The position numbers were made by a program, and so were the translations under genes. From Bin5 sp965220715 (GTDB taxonomy: Bacteria; Chloroflexota; Anaerolineae; Caldilineales; Caldilineaceae): a stretch of 64,000 bases of DNA. Shown piece after piece: positions 17,321-25,323 of this stretch. The notes under the pieces are model-generated. The model had not been told where the DNA came from. It saw only the letters and a list, made by a program, of their open reading frames with translations, and made no database searches. Position 1 is the stretch's first letter. Each line of letters starts with the position of its first letter. The DNA lies in NCBI GenBank assembly GCA_965220715.1, contig OZ244843.1, positions 2,666,001 to 2,730,000 on the forward strand. The letters run 5' to 3'.

Positions 17321-18220
17321 TTACCAATTCAGCTCTTCCCTCAAAAACGCGCGATTGCGCTTGGCGCTTGCCAGGGCATCTATATCCATTTCCGGCAGAA
17401 TATCCTGCTCAACCGTGCCCCAGCCGTCAAAGTCTATCTCGTGCAAAATACGGTTGATCCCATGCCAGTCAATGGTCCCTTGACCCAGTTCGGGGAAAAC
17501 GCCCGACTGGACCCCGTCATAGTAGTCGCCCCCGCGAGTAGTAACCTCCTCGCGGACGTGCCCGTTACACTCCTTTATATGAAGATACCACGTGCGGTCC
17601 CTCCACTTGTCCAGCACGGCAACCGGGTCGCCGCCGCCATAAGCAATGTGCGCCATATCAAAGCAGAGGCCGACCAGTTCGGGATCGGTGCGCTCCAGCA
17701 AGGCGTCGATCTCAAAACCGGTCTCCAGGTAGCCGCCGATGTGGGGGTGGGCCGCGCATTTCATCCCGTACTCTTCAAGTACAATCTTTGCGAAGGCATC
17801 GACATTTTTGGCTGCCTGATCCCATTCAGCGTCGTTTAGCGAATCCTGCCGGCGTATGCGTCCGGCGCGCTTGACGCGGTTTTCCACCGTAAAGATTACG
17901 TCCGACAACACTATGTGGCGGCAGCCCATCGCCGAAAGCACTTGAACCGTTTCCAACGCTTCCCGGTAGACTGTCTCATCCTCTTTTCCGGCCAAAAAAT
18001 TGAAAATTGTGAACGCCGATATAAGGGTCAACCCGCGCCGGTCCAGGTCATCGCGCAGTTTCGGGATCTCAAAGGGCAGGTAGCCGTATGGTCCCAATTC
18101 AGTTCCCACATAACCGGCCTCACGTATCTCATCCAGGACCTGGCCGTAGGGAGGAACATTTGGCGTGTCTTTCATCAGAACGCCCCAGGAAACTGGGGCC
18201 GTCGCGACTCGTACTTGCAT
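17321..18220 (-). CDS. iolE: 2-keto-myo-inositol (inosose) dehydratase
   Basis: A 299-residue TIM-barrel protein of the xylose isomerase-like superfamily. IolE removes water from 2-keto-myo-inositol to give the ring dione used by IolD. The N-terminus TAPVSWGVLMKD, followed by GYVGTELGPYGYLP, is characteristic of IolE. Further metal-site candidates are seen in AAHPHIGGYLETG, GLCFDMAHIAYGG and WYLHIKECNG, and the C-terminal part has GWGTVEQDI. Its ATG at 18220 lies only 12 bases after the stop of the TOPRIM-like gene, so it would be co-transcribed with that cargo gene. Confidence 0.88.
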   Translation of the reverse strand: MQVRVATAPVSWGVLMKDTPNVPPYGQVLDEIREAGYVGTELGPYGYLPFEIPKLRDDLDRRGLTLISAFTIFNFLAGKEDETVYREALETVQVLSAMGCRHIVLSDVIFTVENRVKRAGRIRRQDSLNDAEWDQAAKNVDAFAKIVLEEYGMKCAAHPHIGGYLETGFEIDALLERTDPELVGLCFDMAHIAYGGGDPVAVLDKWRDRTWYLHIKECNGHVREEVTTRGGDYYDGVQSGVFPELGQGTIDWHGINRILHEIDFDGWGTVEQDILPEMDIDALASAKRNRAFLREELNW

Positions 18221-18232
18221 GGCTTACCAATC

Positions 18233-18961
18233 CTATTCTGTCTGTGTCAAGCGATGGTGTAGCCCACGAAAGAAAGGGCATTTTCCACTCACGACTTCTG
18301 GCGATATTCTCCGCAGAAATCTTGCCGTATGTATGCCCTTGGAATATCTGGCCTGCGCGCAGCATTGTATGGATGATTCGACTACTGTATCGGAGACCTT
18401 TTCGTGACATGAATCCCTATTTGGATCAAAGTGGCTGAATGTCTCCGGGCTATCAAAAGGAACAGACCTCTGGGTGCTCAGCCAGTGACGCATCTGTGGG
18501 TGACAACCTCGAAAGGCGGAATCAGTGGCAATCGTATTTTCCCAGTCTGCGACGATCCATGCTTCAATTTCAGGCGAGGCAAAGCCAACATAGCTACGAA
18601 TGTCGGCCGCTCCCTCCACATTTCTTATCGTCTTGTCGAACAGTTCACGCTGGACGTCAGAATCCTGGCAGTCCAGATCATCAATTACAAGAATCAAGTC
18701 GCAACTCTCCTCAACTTTCAGCGAATTAGAGAGAGTCACCTCGATCTGCTTTGCCAGACTTCTCCCAGTCCTCCCGTGTCCCGGCCAGGCGCGTTGGCTC
18801 TTATCTTGCTCCAACCTGTCAGGCGGGCGTGGCCCTGGCTTCAGTTTGACGGGAGTCTTGCGTATGAATCTGTGAACAGCGTACTGCTTTGAAAGGAAAG
18901 GCATCAACCCTCGAATTTCAGATTCTCCCCCTCCGGCGAATACCCAAACTACCACGGCCAC
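18233..18961 (-). CDS. TOPRIM/DUF4276-like protein (RloB type), partner of the adjacent ATPase
   Basis: A 242-residue protein. The N-terminus VFAGGGESEI followed by LVIDDLDCQDSD and PEIEAWIVADW gives the acidic pattern (Glu, then DxxD) of the TOPRIM-like DUF4276/RloB group; the end has ARYSKGIHTARFL, also typical. Such proteins are thought to be nucleases that act with an ABC-type ATPase in antiphage modules such as PARIS (AriA/AriB) and related Rlo/OLD-like pairs. It starts at a GTG (18961) inside the last codons of the ATPase gene, overlapping by 13 bases, a sign of translational coupling. It ends 12 bases before iolE. Base composition is more AT-rich than in iolC and iolE. Confidence 0.72.
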   Translation of the reverse strand: MAVVVWVFAGGGESEIRGLMPFLSKQYAVHRFIRKTPVKLKPGPRPPDRLEQDKSQRAWPGHGRTGRSLAKQIEVTLSNSLKVEESCDLILVIDDLDCQDSDVQRELFDKTIRNVEGAADIRSYVGFASPEIEAWIVADWENTIATDSAFRGCHPQMRHWLSTQRSVPFDSPETFSHFDPNRDSCHEKVSDTVVESSIQCCAQARYSKGIHTARFLRRISPEVVSGKCPFFRGLHHRLTQTE

Positions 18962-20265
18962 CCCCCAACCGCGGGATTGCCTACCCTGTACAAATCGCCC
19001 ACCTGCCAGCCGTCTTCAATCCAGCCAGAAACTGTCTCGCGATCTAGGCGCTTGGGCCTAAAGTGATTCTGACTTTCGGAATCCTGCTGAAAAGTATAGA
19101 TGTAACCGCCGTCATCAAGTTGGTCGGTGAAATGATCCAGCAGATCTGGGCTATGTGTAGTCACAATGACCTGCGTTTTCTGCGCCGCCCTCTTGATCCA
19201 CTCCGCCAGTATGGGCATCCAGGCGGGGTGAATCCCAAGCTCTGGTTCTTCGATGACGATTAGCGATGGGAGCTTTGGAGAATTCAGAATTACAGCCCAA
19301 CACAACATACGTACCGTTCCATCCGACATTTCATCGAGGAATAACGGGTCAGAGCAACCTTCAACATGCCACTCAAAGATTACGGCAATTCTTCCTAGAG
19401 ACAAGGCCCTTATCTTTCTGGTTACGGGCAGGATGTCTTTGATCATCTGATTCAGCGATTCTTCAAACTCAAAGTCTTCGTGAATCAAGTTGTAAATAAC
19501 AAGAACCAGGTTTTCACCTGACGGCGAAACAAATAAGTCTGACCGGCCCAGTTTGGGGTCAGAAAATTTGATTCTGTTTGCATTCATACTGTTTGCCTTG
19601 TAAAACTTCCACGATACTGTTGAATCTTTAATCATTCCGCGCGGCCCGTATAGTGGGACCGCATCAGGGGCGAAACTGCTGGATTCAAGTAAGCGGGGCA
19701 TTACGGAAAACGCGAGTTCATTGTCCGGAATGTTTTGAATATTCTCCAAATGGGTCGGAGGGCTAACCATTGTCTTCGAGACGCCGTGAGGATTATCGAA
19801 GACAGAAATAACGCCGGAGCCACTGCCGCCGCTTCCTCCATTCTGCACTCGGTAGTAGGCAGGAGGACTTGAGTATCCGCTACCGCTGTCGAGGAACTCT
19901 CTTTCTACGATTACTTTATGATGGGAACGCGGCACCAAGAGTTCGATTCCTAGAGTTGTCTCTTTGCTCTCAGAAGCGAACTGATATTCAACATTTACGT
20001 TGGCAGGCGCGCTTATTGTCCCATCCAGAATCCTCGCCCCGCCTAACCGGGAAACAGCATCCTCAAAGTTTGTACGCCCCCTCTGGTCATCTGTCCCAGC
20101 ACCGGCTACACTTTCCTGGAGAAACTGGAAGAGTGATATTAAATTGCTCTTACCAGACCCATTCGCTCCAATGAGGATGGTCAGCCCGCCGAAGTCGATC
20201 CCGTCTTCCAGGTGGATATTCTTGTAATTCCTTGCGACAATCCTGGAGACCGAAACTGTACTCAT
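18949..20265 (-). CDS. ABC/AAA_21-type ATPase of a putative two-gene defence module
   Basis: A 438-residue SMC/RecF-like ATPase. It has Walker A at LIGANGSGKSNL (near 31-41), an ABC-signature-like LDEMSDGTVRM, Walker B at SLIVIEEPELGIHP and a switch histidine in VTTHSPDLLDHF. The middle insert contains glycine/serine-rich GGSGGSGSG. This layout matches stand-alone AAA_21/OLD-like ATPases paired with TOPRIM-type proteins. The ATG at 20265 has AGGGA six bases upstream. It begins 90 bases after iolC ends and overlaps its TOPRIM-like partner. A DNA-repair or phage-sensing role is inference from family and pairing; it has no evident role in inositol use. Confidence 0.8.
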   Translation of the reverse strand: MSTVSVSRIVARNYKNIHLEDGIDFGGLTILIGANGSGKSNLISLFQFLQESVAGAGTDDQRGRTNFEDAVSRLGGARILDGTISAPANVNVEYQFASESKETTLGIELLVPRSHHKVIVEREFLDSGSGYSSPPAYYRVQNGGSGGSGSGVISVFDNPHGVSKTMVSPPTHLENIQNIPDNELAFSVMPRLLESSSFAPDAVPLYGPRGMIKDSTVSWKFYKANSMNANRIKFSDPKLGRSDLFVSPSGENLVLVIYNLIHEDFEFEESLNQMIKDILPVTRKIRALSLGRIAVIFEWHVEGCSDPLFLDEMSDGTVRMLCWAVILNSPKLPSLIVIEEPELGIHPAWMPILAEWIKRAAQKTQVIVTTHSPDLLDHFTDQLDDGGYIYTFQQDSESQNHFRPKRLDRETVSGWIEDGWQVGDLYRVGNPAVGGWPW

Positions 20266-20355
20266 AAAATCCCTGCCTGGTCTGCAATCACAGTGTTCAG
20301 TCTAACGCTCGATCCTGTGGCATTCTGCCCTCATTCCAACATAGACGTTGCCGCT

Positions 20356-21381
20356 TCACAATCCCCCTCGCTCATCCACGAACGCCATCACCTCTTTGTA
20401 AGTGGGCATGAAGTTCGCGCAACCGTGCGCCAACACGACGATCGCGCCGCAAGCGTTGCCCAGCCGGGCCGACCGCTGCCAACCCCAGTCATTGACAAAT
20501 CCATAGATGAAACCGGCGCCAAACGCGTCACCGGCGCCGAGAATATTGTAAATTTCCACCGGGAAGCCGGGCGCCTCAAGAACCTCGCCGCTGGCCAAAT
20601 GTACGCGCGAACCGAGCGCGCCCACCTTTTCAACTACAGCCTCCGGACCCAACTCCAGCAGCCAGTTAATGGCCGCCTTTACATCGCCCTCTACCTTCGC
20701 ATCAGATACCTGTGAATGGGTCAGCGACATCTGGCTGGCATCGCTGAGCACCGCAGCGTTAATCTCATCCTCCGTTCCGATAACGACATCAACATTGGGC
20801 AGGACGGATCGCGCGACTACGCCGAACGCCCGCGGGTCATGCCACTGGTCCGGCCGAAAGTCAAGGTCGAATACTACCGTGGTACCAACCTGCTGGGAAA
20901 ATTCAGCGCCGAACATGGTGGAGCTGCGACTCGGCTCTTTGCTCAGGTTTGTGCCCGCAAACTGAAACACCTTTGCATCCGCCACCGGGGATGCAAGCAC
21001 GTCGTCGATAGTCAGCTCGATATCCGCGCAGTTTTCGCGGTAGTAGACCAACGGGAAGCGGTCCGGCGGCTCAATGCCCAAGACCACCGCGCTGGTGCGG
21101 TGCCCCGGCTTGCGCGGACTGTAACTGAAGTCGACCCCCTCCTTCTCCAGAAAAGCGGCAATGAAGTCGCCCACCGGGTCTTCACCCAGCCCGGTAACGA
21201 GCGCTGTCTTCAGGCCCAAACGGGCTCCGCCCACACTGATGTTGGTCGGTGAACCGCCGACGTAGGCGGCAAAGCTGCCAATCTCGGCAAACGGCGCGCC
21301 CACGTCGTTGCTGTACAGGTCGATCGACGAACGCCCCATGTGCAGAGAGTCGTAAGTTCTCGCTTCATTTTCAGATGTCAT
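20356..21381 (-). CDS. iolC: 5-Dehydro-2-deoxygluconokinase
   Basis: A 341-residue PfkB/ribokinase-family kinase that phosphorylates 2-deoxy-5-keto-gluconate in the inositol pathway. GRSSIDLYSND and YVGGSPTNISVGGARLG form the substrate-binding N-terminal part characteristic of IolC, and NILGAGDAFGAGFIYG carries the catalytic aspartate and anion hole. I chose the ATG at 21381 (MTSENEART); the frame runs 13 codons further without a better start. Transcription is leftward in line with iolB, 71 bases away. The downstream gene in the same direction is not iolE but the ATPase module. Confidence 0.9.
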   Translation of the reverse strand: MTSENEARTYDSLHMGRSSIDLYSNDVGAPFAEIGSFAAYVGGSPTNISVGGARLGLKTALVTGLGEDPVGDFIAAFLEKEGVDFSYSPRKPGHRTSAVVLGIEPPDRFPLVYYRENCADIELTIDDVLASPVADAKVFQFAGTNLSKEPSRSSTMFGAEFSQQVGTTVVFDLDFRPDQWHDPRAFGVVARSVLPNVDVVIGTEDEINAAVLSDASQMSLTHSQVSDAKVEGDVKAAINWLLELGPEAVVEKVGALGSRVHLASGEVLEAPGFPVEIYNILGAGDAFGAGFIYGFVNDWGWQRSARLGNACGAIVVLAHGCANFMPTYKEVMAFVDERGGL

Positions 21382-21452
21382 GTCCCTGGTTTCCTGTGGC
21401 CGCCCCCGGCGATGGCGCAACCCACTTGAACTGGTGCGCGCCCGTTCTGCCC

Positions 21453-22340
21453 TCAGTACAGCGGCAGTCGTTCATCCATCCCGGTGTAATTCTCCTTCAC
21501 CCACATGTAATTCGGATCCTCCTGGTTGGCCAGACTCTGTGCGCTGCCCGCCAGCACATTCAGATAATATGTCGTGTAGCCCGGCATACTGACCACAGGA
21601 TGGTAGCCCTCAGGTACCAGCACGGCCTCGTTGTGCCCCACCCGTACCAGCGCGTCGATCGGATTGCCCGCGGCCTGCATCGGCGACCTTTCGTCTGTGT
21701 ACACACGCTGATAGGCGAACCCTTCCGGCCGGTCGATATGATAGAAGTAGACTTCCTCCAGATTGGCTTCGATCAACTCCCCTGCTTCGTCCTCGATGTG
21801 GACATCGTGCTTATGCGGAGGGTAGCTGCTCCAGTTGCCGCTCGGTGTGTACACCTCGACCAACACCAGCCGGTGAACCGGTGAACCAGGAGGCAACAGG
21901 TCGTTGATCTGCCGGCTTACATTGTCGCCGCCCCGTACGCTGATTGCGACGTCCTCCGGCCTGATCAACCACGGGTCGTGTTCTTCGGACGTTGGTACCC
22001 ACGTGACCGCAAACTCGCCGGCCTCCTCCGCGGTGACCTTCAAACTAGTGCGCCGCGGCAAATAGAGGGCGTGGGCGCCCCCACTGAAAACATCCGCCCG
22101 CCCGCCGATCCCGTCCCAGGAACCCCGGTTGCTCTCTACCCGGTAGCGTCCGCTCAGATTGACAAGCGCGAACTCGTTTTCCCCTGTGTCGAAGGACCAA
22201 CTTCCCCCTACATCCAGTCGCCTCGCCTGGAACGAAATATACTCCCAGCCGGCGCTTTGCGGTGTAATCGCAAGGATCAGGTCTGGGTCCTCGCCGTCGG
22301 TTAACGGTTTGACCAACATGTTGTCTGCCGTGTAACGCAT
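21453..22340 (-). CDS. iolB: 5-Deoxy-glucuronate isomerase
   Basis: A 295-residue bicupin-type enzyme that isomerises 5-deoxy-glucuronate to 2-deoxy-5-keto-gluconate, the step after IolD. The second cupin has the metal-ligand run SYPPHKHDVH, followed by NLEEVYFYHIDRPEGFAYQRVY and NEAVLVPEGYHPVVSMPG, all typical of IolB. The length is normal for the family. The ATG at 22340 has GAAGGCGAG upstream. It is the first gene of the iol cluster in the direction of transcription and starts 54 bases after a DinB-like gene on the same strand; no clear promoter or terminator was found in that gap. Confidence 0.9.
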   Translation of the reverse strand: MRYTADNMLVKPLTDGEDPDLILAITPQSAGWEYISFQARRLDVGGSWSFDTGENEFALVNLSGRYRVESNRGSWDGIGGRADVFSGGAHALYLPRRTSLKVTAEEAGEFAVTWVPTSEEHDPWLIRPEDVAISVRGGDNVSRQINDLLPPGSPVHRLVLVEVYTPSGNWSSYPPHKHDVHIEDEAGELIEANLEEVYFYHIDRPEGFAYQRVYTDERSPMQAAGNPIDALVRVGHNEAVLVPEGYHPVVSMPGYTTYYLNVLAGSAQSLANQEDPNYMWVKENYTGMDERLPLY

Positions 22341-22394
22341 TCTCGCCTTCTTTCAACTGTTCGGCCGCATTCTGTTCGACCAAGAGAGTGAATT

Positions 22395-22892
22395 TTACTG
22401 TTTCTTAGTCATAGCAAAGCGGGCATAATCTAGCGGCTCTGTTGGATGTCCCAATTGAGCCAATTCAGGTGTCATCTGGCTGCGGTGCTCAGTCGCATGA
22501 TTGAATACGTGGCGCAGCACGTCATCCAACTTCAGCATATATTCGATGCCTTCAATGTTCCGGTATCGGAGAGTTTCGTCTAGCCTGCTAGTGGTCAGCG
22601 AGCCAACATACTCGTGCCAAGCCGCCCACAGTTGAAACCACTCCTCACGCAGATCGGCGAAGGTTGAGAAATCCGAAGCCTCTGGCAAGCGTGACGGGCT
22701 ATCCCCCCCAATTCGTTGCAGCCAGGTCTGTTCCGCGCCGTACCCGTGGGCAGCCAGGCCATGAATTGACTCCCAGAAAAAGGGGCGTTCGGCGAAATAT
22801 TCTTCCGGCGAGAGTGCTTCCAAGCTGGGAAAAACCCGTTGCCATGCCCACTTGTTGTATTCAAATAGCCTGCCTACGGAATAAACAGACAT
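22395..22892 (-). CDS. DinB-family protein, copy 1
   Basis: A 165-residue helical protein of the DinB/YfiT-like superfamily. It starts MSVYSVGRLFEYNKWAW and contains LAAHGYGAEQTWLQRIGG, VLRHVFNHATEHRSQM (HxxEH-type metal site) and ends LDYARFA. The metal-binding three-histidine arrangement is as expected: one His in the first helix region and two in NHATEH. Family members are thiol-dependent transferases or of unknown role. I chose the ATG at 22892 because AAAGGA is seven bases upstream and because the paralogue aligns from that residue. A promoter lies ~155 bases upstream (23048-23076). It is highly similar to the copy at 23283. Confidence 0.82.
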   Translation of the reverse strand: MSVYSVGRLFEYNKWAWQRVFPSLEALSPEEYFAERPFFWESIHGLAAHGYGAEQTWLQRIGGDSPSRLPEASDFSTFADLREEWFQLWAAWHEYVGSLTTSRLDETLRYRNIEGIEYMLKLDDVLRHVFNHATEHRSQMTPELAQLGHPTEPLDYARFAMTKKQ

Positions 22893-23047
22893 CGGATTCA
22901 TCCTTTCAGAGCATGGTAACGCGACGCCCTCAGTTGTAGCTTCCCTGCACTGTTGCGCCGGTCGATATGTTGATGGTGTGTTGGGCATGGGGCTAGCCTG
23001 GCCTGCCTCTTTCCCACATGGCCGGCGCCTGCAGCAACCGCAGGAAA

Positions 23048-23076
23048 CTTATAGCACGCCAAGGTTGAAATGTCAA
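23048..23076 (-). promoter_or_regulatory. Sigma-70 promoter for DinB copy 1
   Basis: On the minus strand TTGACA (23076-23071) is followed after exactly 17 bases by TATAAG (23053-23048), with an extended -10 TGC just before it. The same promoter with the same spacing is present in the duplicate copy at 23938-23966, which supports it. It leaves a leader of ~150 bases before the DinB start. Confidence 0.75.
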
Positions 23077-23106
23077 CCATTTTAGTGGATTCTGGAGTCG
23101 GCTAAA

Positions 23107-23250
23107 ATGCCAGACGCTTCCCCTTCGCGGTATCTCCGAGAGAGTGCCCGGTGCCGCGTGGAAAATGCGCACGCGTCGAAAATCAACCGCTGTCTGCAAA
23201 ACTTTCTTAGGGAATGGAAGGCTGGTGCGGATCTCGTTGACCGCAATTCA
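23107..23250 (-). pseudogene. 3' fragment of the P-loop kinase gene
   Basis: Read on the minus strand, this stretch encodes IRTSLPFPKKVLQTAVDF followed by a segment ending PRRGSVWHF. It aligns without frame breaks with IDTSLLTPENVLQQAVDF and PRTGSVWH at the end of the intact kinase (23988-24428). The N-terminal part with the P-loop is absent; the left boundary lies at the duplication joint near 23270. It is a remnant left by the tandem duplication and has no start codon of its own. Confidence 0.75.
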
Positions 23251-23282
23251 GGCACCTGCCTATCTGACCAATGGGGCGAAGC

Positions 23283-23780
23283 TCATTGTTTCTCGGCTAT
23301 GGCAAAATAGGCATAGTCCAGCGGCTCCGTCGGATGTCCCAAATGGGCCAATACAGGTGTCATCTGGCTGCGGTGCTCAGTTGCATGATTAAATACGTGA
23401 CGCAACACGTCATCCAACTTCAGCACATATTGGGTTCCTTCAATGTTCCGGGGTTCAAGAGTTTCGTCGAGCATGCTGGTGGTCAGCGAGTCAACAAACG
23501 CCTGCCATGCCGCCCACAATTGATGCCATTCCTCTCGCAGTTCGGCGAAGGTTGCGAATTCGGCATTTCCTGCCAACCGTGACGGGCTTTCACCCCCAAT
23601 TCGCTGCAGCCATCTCTTTTCCGCGCCGTAACCGTGGGAAGCCAGCCCATGAAGTGACGCCCAGAAAAAGGGGCGTTCGGCAAAGTATTCTCCCTGCGGG
23701 AGTGCTTCCAAGCTGGGAAAGACCCGTTGCCAAGCCCACTTATTGTATTCGAATAGCCGGCCTACAGAATGAACTGACAT
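23283..23780 (-). CDS. DinB-family protein, copy 2
   Basis: A 165-residue paralogue of the protein at 22395-22892; both begin MSV.SVGRLFEYNKWAW and keep the metal-site segment VLRHVFNHATEHRSQM. The ATG at 23780 has AAAGGA upstream, as in the other copy; the frame extends upstream only to a GTG without a ribosome-binding site. Substitutions are mostly conservative, so both copies appear functional. Its own promoter is at 23938-23966. The two copies may differ in substrate or simply double the dose. Confidence 0.82.
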   Translation of the reverse strand: MSVHSVGRLFEYNKWAWQRVFPSLEALPQGEYFAERPFFWASLHGLASHGYGAEKRWLQRIGGESPSRLAGNAEFATFAELREEWHQLWAAWQAFVDSLTTSMLDETLEPRNIEGTQYVLKLDDVLRHVFNHATEHRSQMTPVLAHLGHPTEPLDYAYFAIAEKQ

Positions 23781-23937
23781 CTGCTTGATCCTTTCAAAGC
23801 AGGGTAACCGAAGGCGCACAATTGCAGCTTCCGGGCTCTATCGCCCCGATAGATATGGGCATGAGAATGAGGGGCGTGGGGCGTGCTTCGGCCCGCCTCG
23901 TTCCCACATGGCCGGCGCCTGCAGCAACCACAAAAAA

Positions 23938-23966
23938 CTTATAGCACTTGAAGGCCAGATTGTCAA
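23938..23966 (-). promoter_or_regulatory. Sigma-70 promoter for DinB copy 2
   Basis: On the minus strand TTGACA (23966-23961), a 17-base spacer ending in TGC, then TATAAG (23943-23938). It is the counterpart of the promoter at 23048-23076, displaced by 890 bases, and lies just after the stop codon of the P-loop kinase gene. Confidence 0.75.
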
Positions 23967-23987
23967 CCTTTTTTATAGGCCTTGGAG

Positions 23988-24428
23988 TCAGGTTTGATGC
24001 CAGACACTTCCCGTTCGCGGCAACTCCGCCAGGGGGCCGGTTGCTGGCAAAACCCGGCGCAGGCGCAGAAAATCGACGGCCTGCTGCAAGACGTTTTCAG
24101 GGGTGAGAAGGCTGGTGTCAATGATTAGATCTGCGTGGCTGCGGGCATGTTCCAACCGCTGCAGCTCCGTCCGTCGCCAGCGCTCGTTCCAACTGACATC
24201 AGGACGACGCGCCCCTTGCGTCGGCAGATCTGCGTCCAGAAAAATGAGCCAGTGGGGCGGGCGGATACGTTGCCACATGTCGGGCACTTGGCTATGCTCT
24301 TGAGCCACCGGGCGGGCGTCATAACCGAGCCGCCTCAGACCGACCACAAGGGTCGATTTACCTGCCGCGCTTATGCCTACAATCTTGACAAGGTCTCTGT
24401 TCATCTGGCCGCCCCCATTGGCGGTCAT
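23988..24428 (-). CDS. Small P-loop NTPase/kinase
   Basis: A 146-residue protein with the Walker A motif GISAAGKSTLV near residues 18-28, a possible Walker B in LIFLDAD, and an arginine-rich segment WNERWRRTELQRLEHAR that may act as a lid. This is the layout of small nucleotide or metabolite kinases (AAA_33/adenylylsulfate-kinase-like). The ATG at 24428 is used here; an ATG at 24404 (MNRDLVKIVG), preceded by a G-rich stretch, is equally possible and would give 138 residues. It starts 18 bases after the PP2C-like gene, so the two are probably co-transcribed. The substrate is unknown. Confidence 0.7.
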   Translation of the reverse strand: MTANGGGQMNRDLVKIVGISAAGKSTLVVGLRRLGYDARPVAQEHSQVPDMWQRIRPPHWLIFLDADLPTQGARRPDVSWNERWRRTELQRLEHARSHADLIIDTSLLTPENVLQQAVDFLRLRRVLPATGPLAELPRTGSVWHQT

Positions 24429-24446
24429 TGAGAACCACTCCGAACC

Positions 24447-25184
24447 CTATATGGGCAGGGAAATCTCCATGCGGCGAACCTCTTGTTCTCTCTGATGCGT
24501 TCCCACCTTGACGACAAGGACAGTGGAGTCATCACCAGGCCGCCCCTGATCCAGTTCCAGGGCCGCTTCCAGAACGCGATTGGCGATCTCCTTGGCGCTG
24601 TTTTCCCCCACAGTGGCTTTATCAAGCGGTGGGCCACCGTCATCCAAATTCGCCGCACCTGCTACATCCATCGCTCCGCCGCTGCGGTGCCCCGCACTCC
24701 AGATACCGTCCGTGAACACAACCGCGGTCAATCCAGGCAATAGCGGCAGTTCCACGATACTGGGTTTCGTATTGCGGTAGATGCCGATCGCGTCGCACTG
24801 TTCATCCAACCACTCGATTTCTTCGTTACTCTGCACCAACACCGGACAGCGGCTGTTGCGGCTAAGCACAAACGTCTCGGTGACCAAATCAACACTGGCG
24901 ATGACCAGTTCCGCGCTGACTTTTCCACCGCGGTGCGTGCGCAAATAGTCGTGCGTAGCCCGCGCCACCGCGCCGTCCCGCACGCCTTCCGCCAGCAGGC
25001 TCATCGCCTTGCGTGCCACCAGATTGCTGATCGCTTTGGCGCTGCGTCCACTGCGCTGACCGTCCGAAACGACGATGCTGATGCCGCCGTGTGGACGCTC
25101 TACTACCTCTACCGTATCCCCGCTTTCGCTCGATGCATATTTTGACACCTTGGCAACGGCAATTTGGATCTCAAGTCGGTTCAT
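24447..25184 (-). CDS. PP2C-like serine/threonine phosphatase
   Basis: A 245-residue protein with the metal-site landmarks of PP2C/SpoIIE-type phosphatases: VSDGQRSG (first Asp-Gly), VVFTDGIWSAG (second Asp-Gly) and GDDSTVLVVKV (paired Asp near the end). The region between has alternating strands, as in the PP2C sandwich fold, and there is no membrane segment or sensor domain. It could regulate phosphorylation in a partner-switching or kinase pathway. The upstream promoter at 25324-25352 would drive this gene and the P-loop gene. The start is the ATG at 25184. Confidence 0.75.
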   Translation of the reverse strand: MNRLEIQIAVAKVSKYASSESGDTVEVVERPHGGISIVVSDGQRSGRSAKAISNLVARKAMSLLAEGVRDGAVARATHDYLRTHRGGKVSAELVIASVDLVTETFVLSRNSRCPVLVQSNEEIEWLDEQCDAIGIYRNTKPSIVELPLLPGLTAVVFTDGIWSAGHRSGGAMDVAGAANLDDGGPPLDKATVGENSAKEIANRVLEAALELDQGRPGDDSTVLVVKVGTHQREQEVRRMEISLPI

Positions 25185-25323
25185 CGGGCCGCGCGACCTC
25201 CCAGCAATGGGGCATCCAAGTACTGTTCGTTGCCGGCCGCGAAGACCGGGTGGAAGAGTGAGAAGGGAGAAACAAACATGTCAACCACGTGTGGCATGGA
25301 TGCTGGATCGATCTCTGCTTGCC

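Larger units (their letters stand above)
22395..24140. repeat. ~890-bp tandem segmental duplication
   Basis: The segment ~22395-23250 is repeated at ~23283-24140 with an offset of about 888-890 bases. Each copy holds a DinB-like gene, its leader, a sigma-70 promoter and the 3' part of a P-loop kinase gene. Landmarks align: DinB stops at 22395 and 23283, promoter -10 boxes at 23048 and 23938, and the kinase 3' ends at 23107 and 23997. Copies differ by scattered substitutions, so the duplication is not brand new. Only the right-hand kinase gene is complete. Confidence 0.85.
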
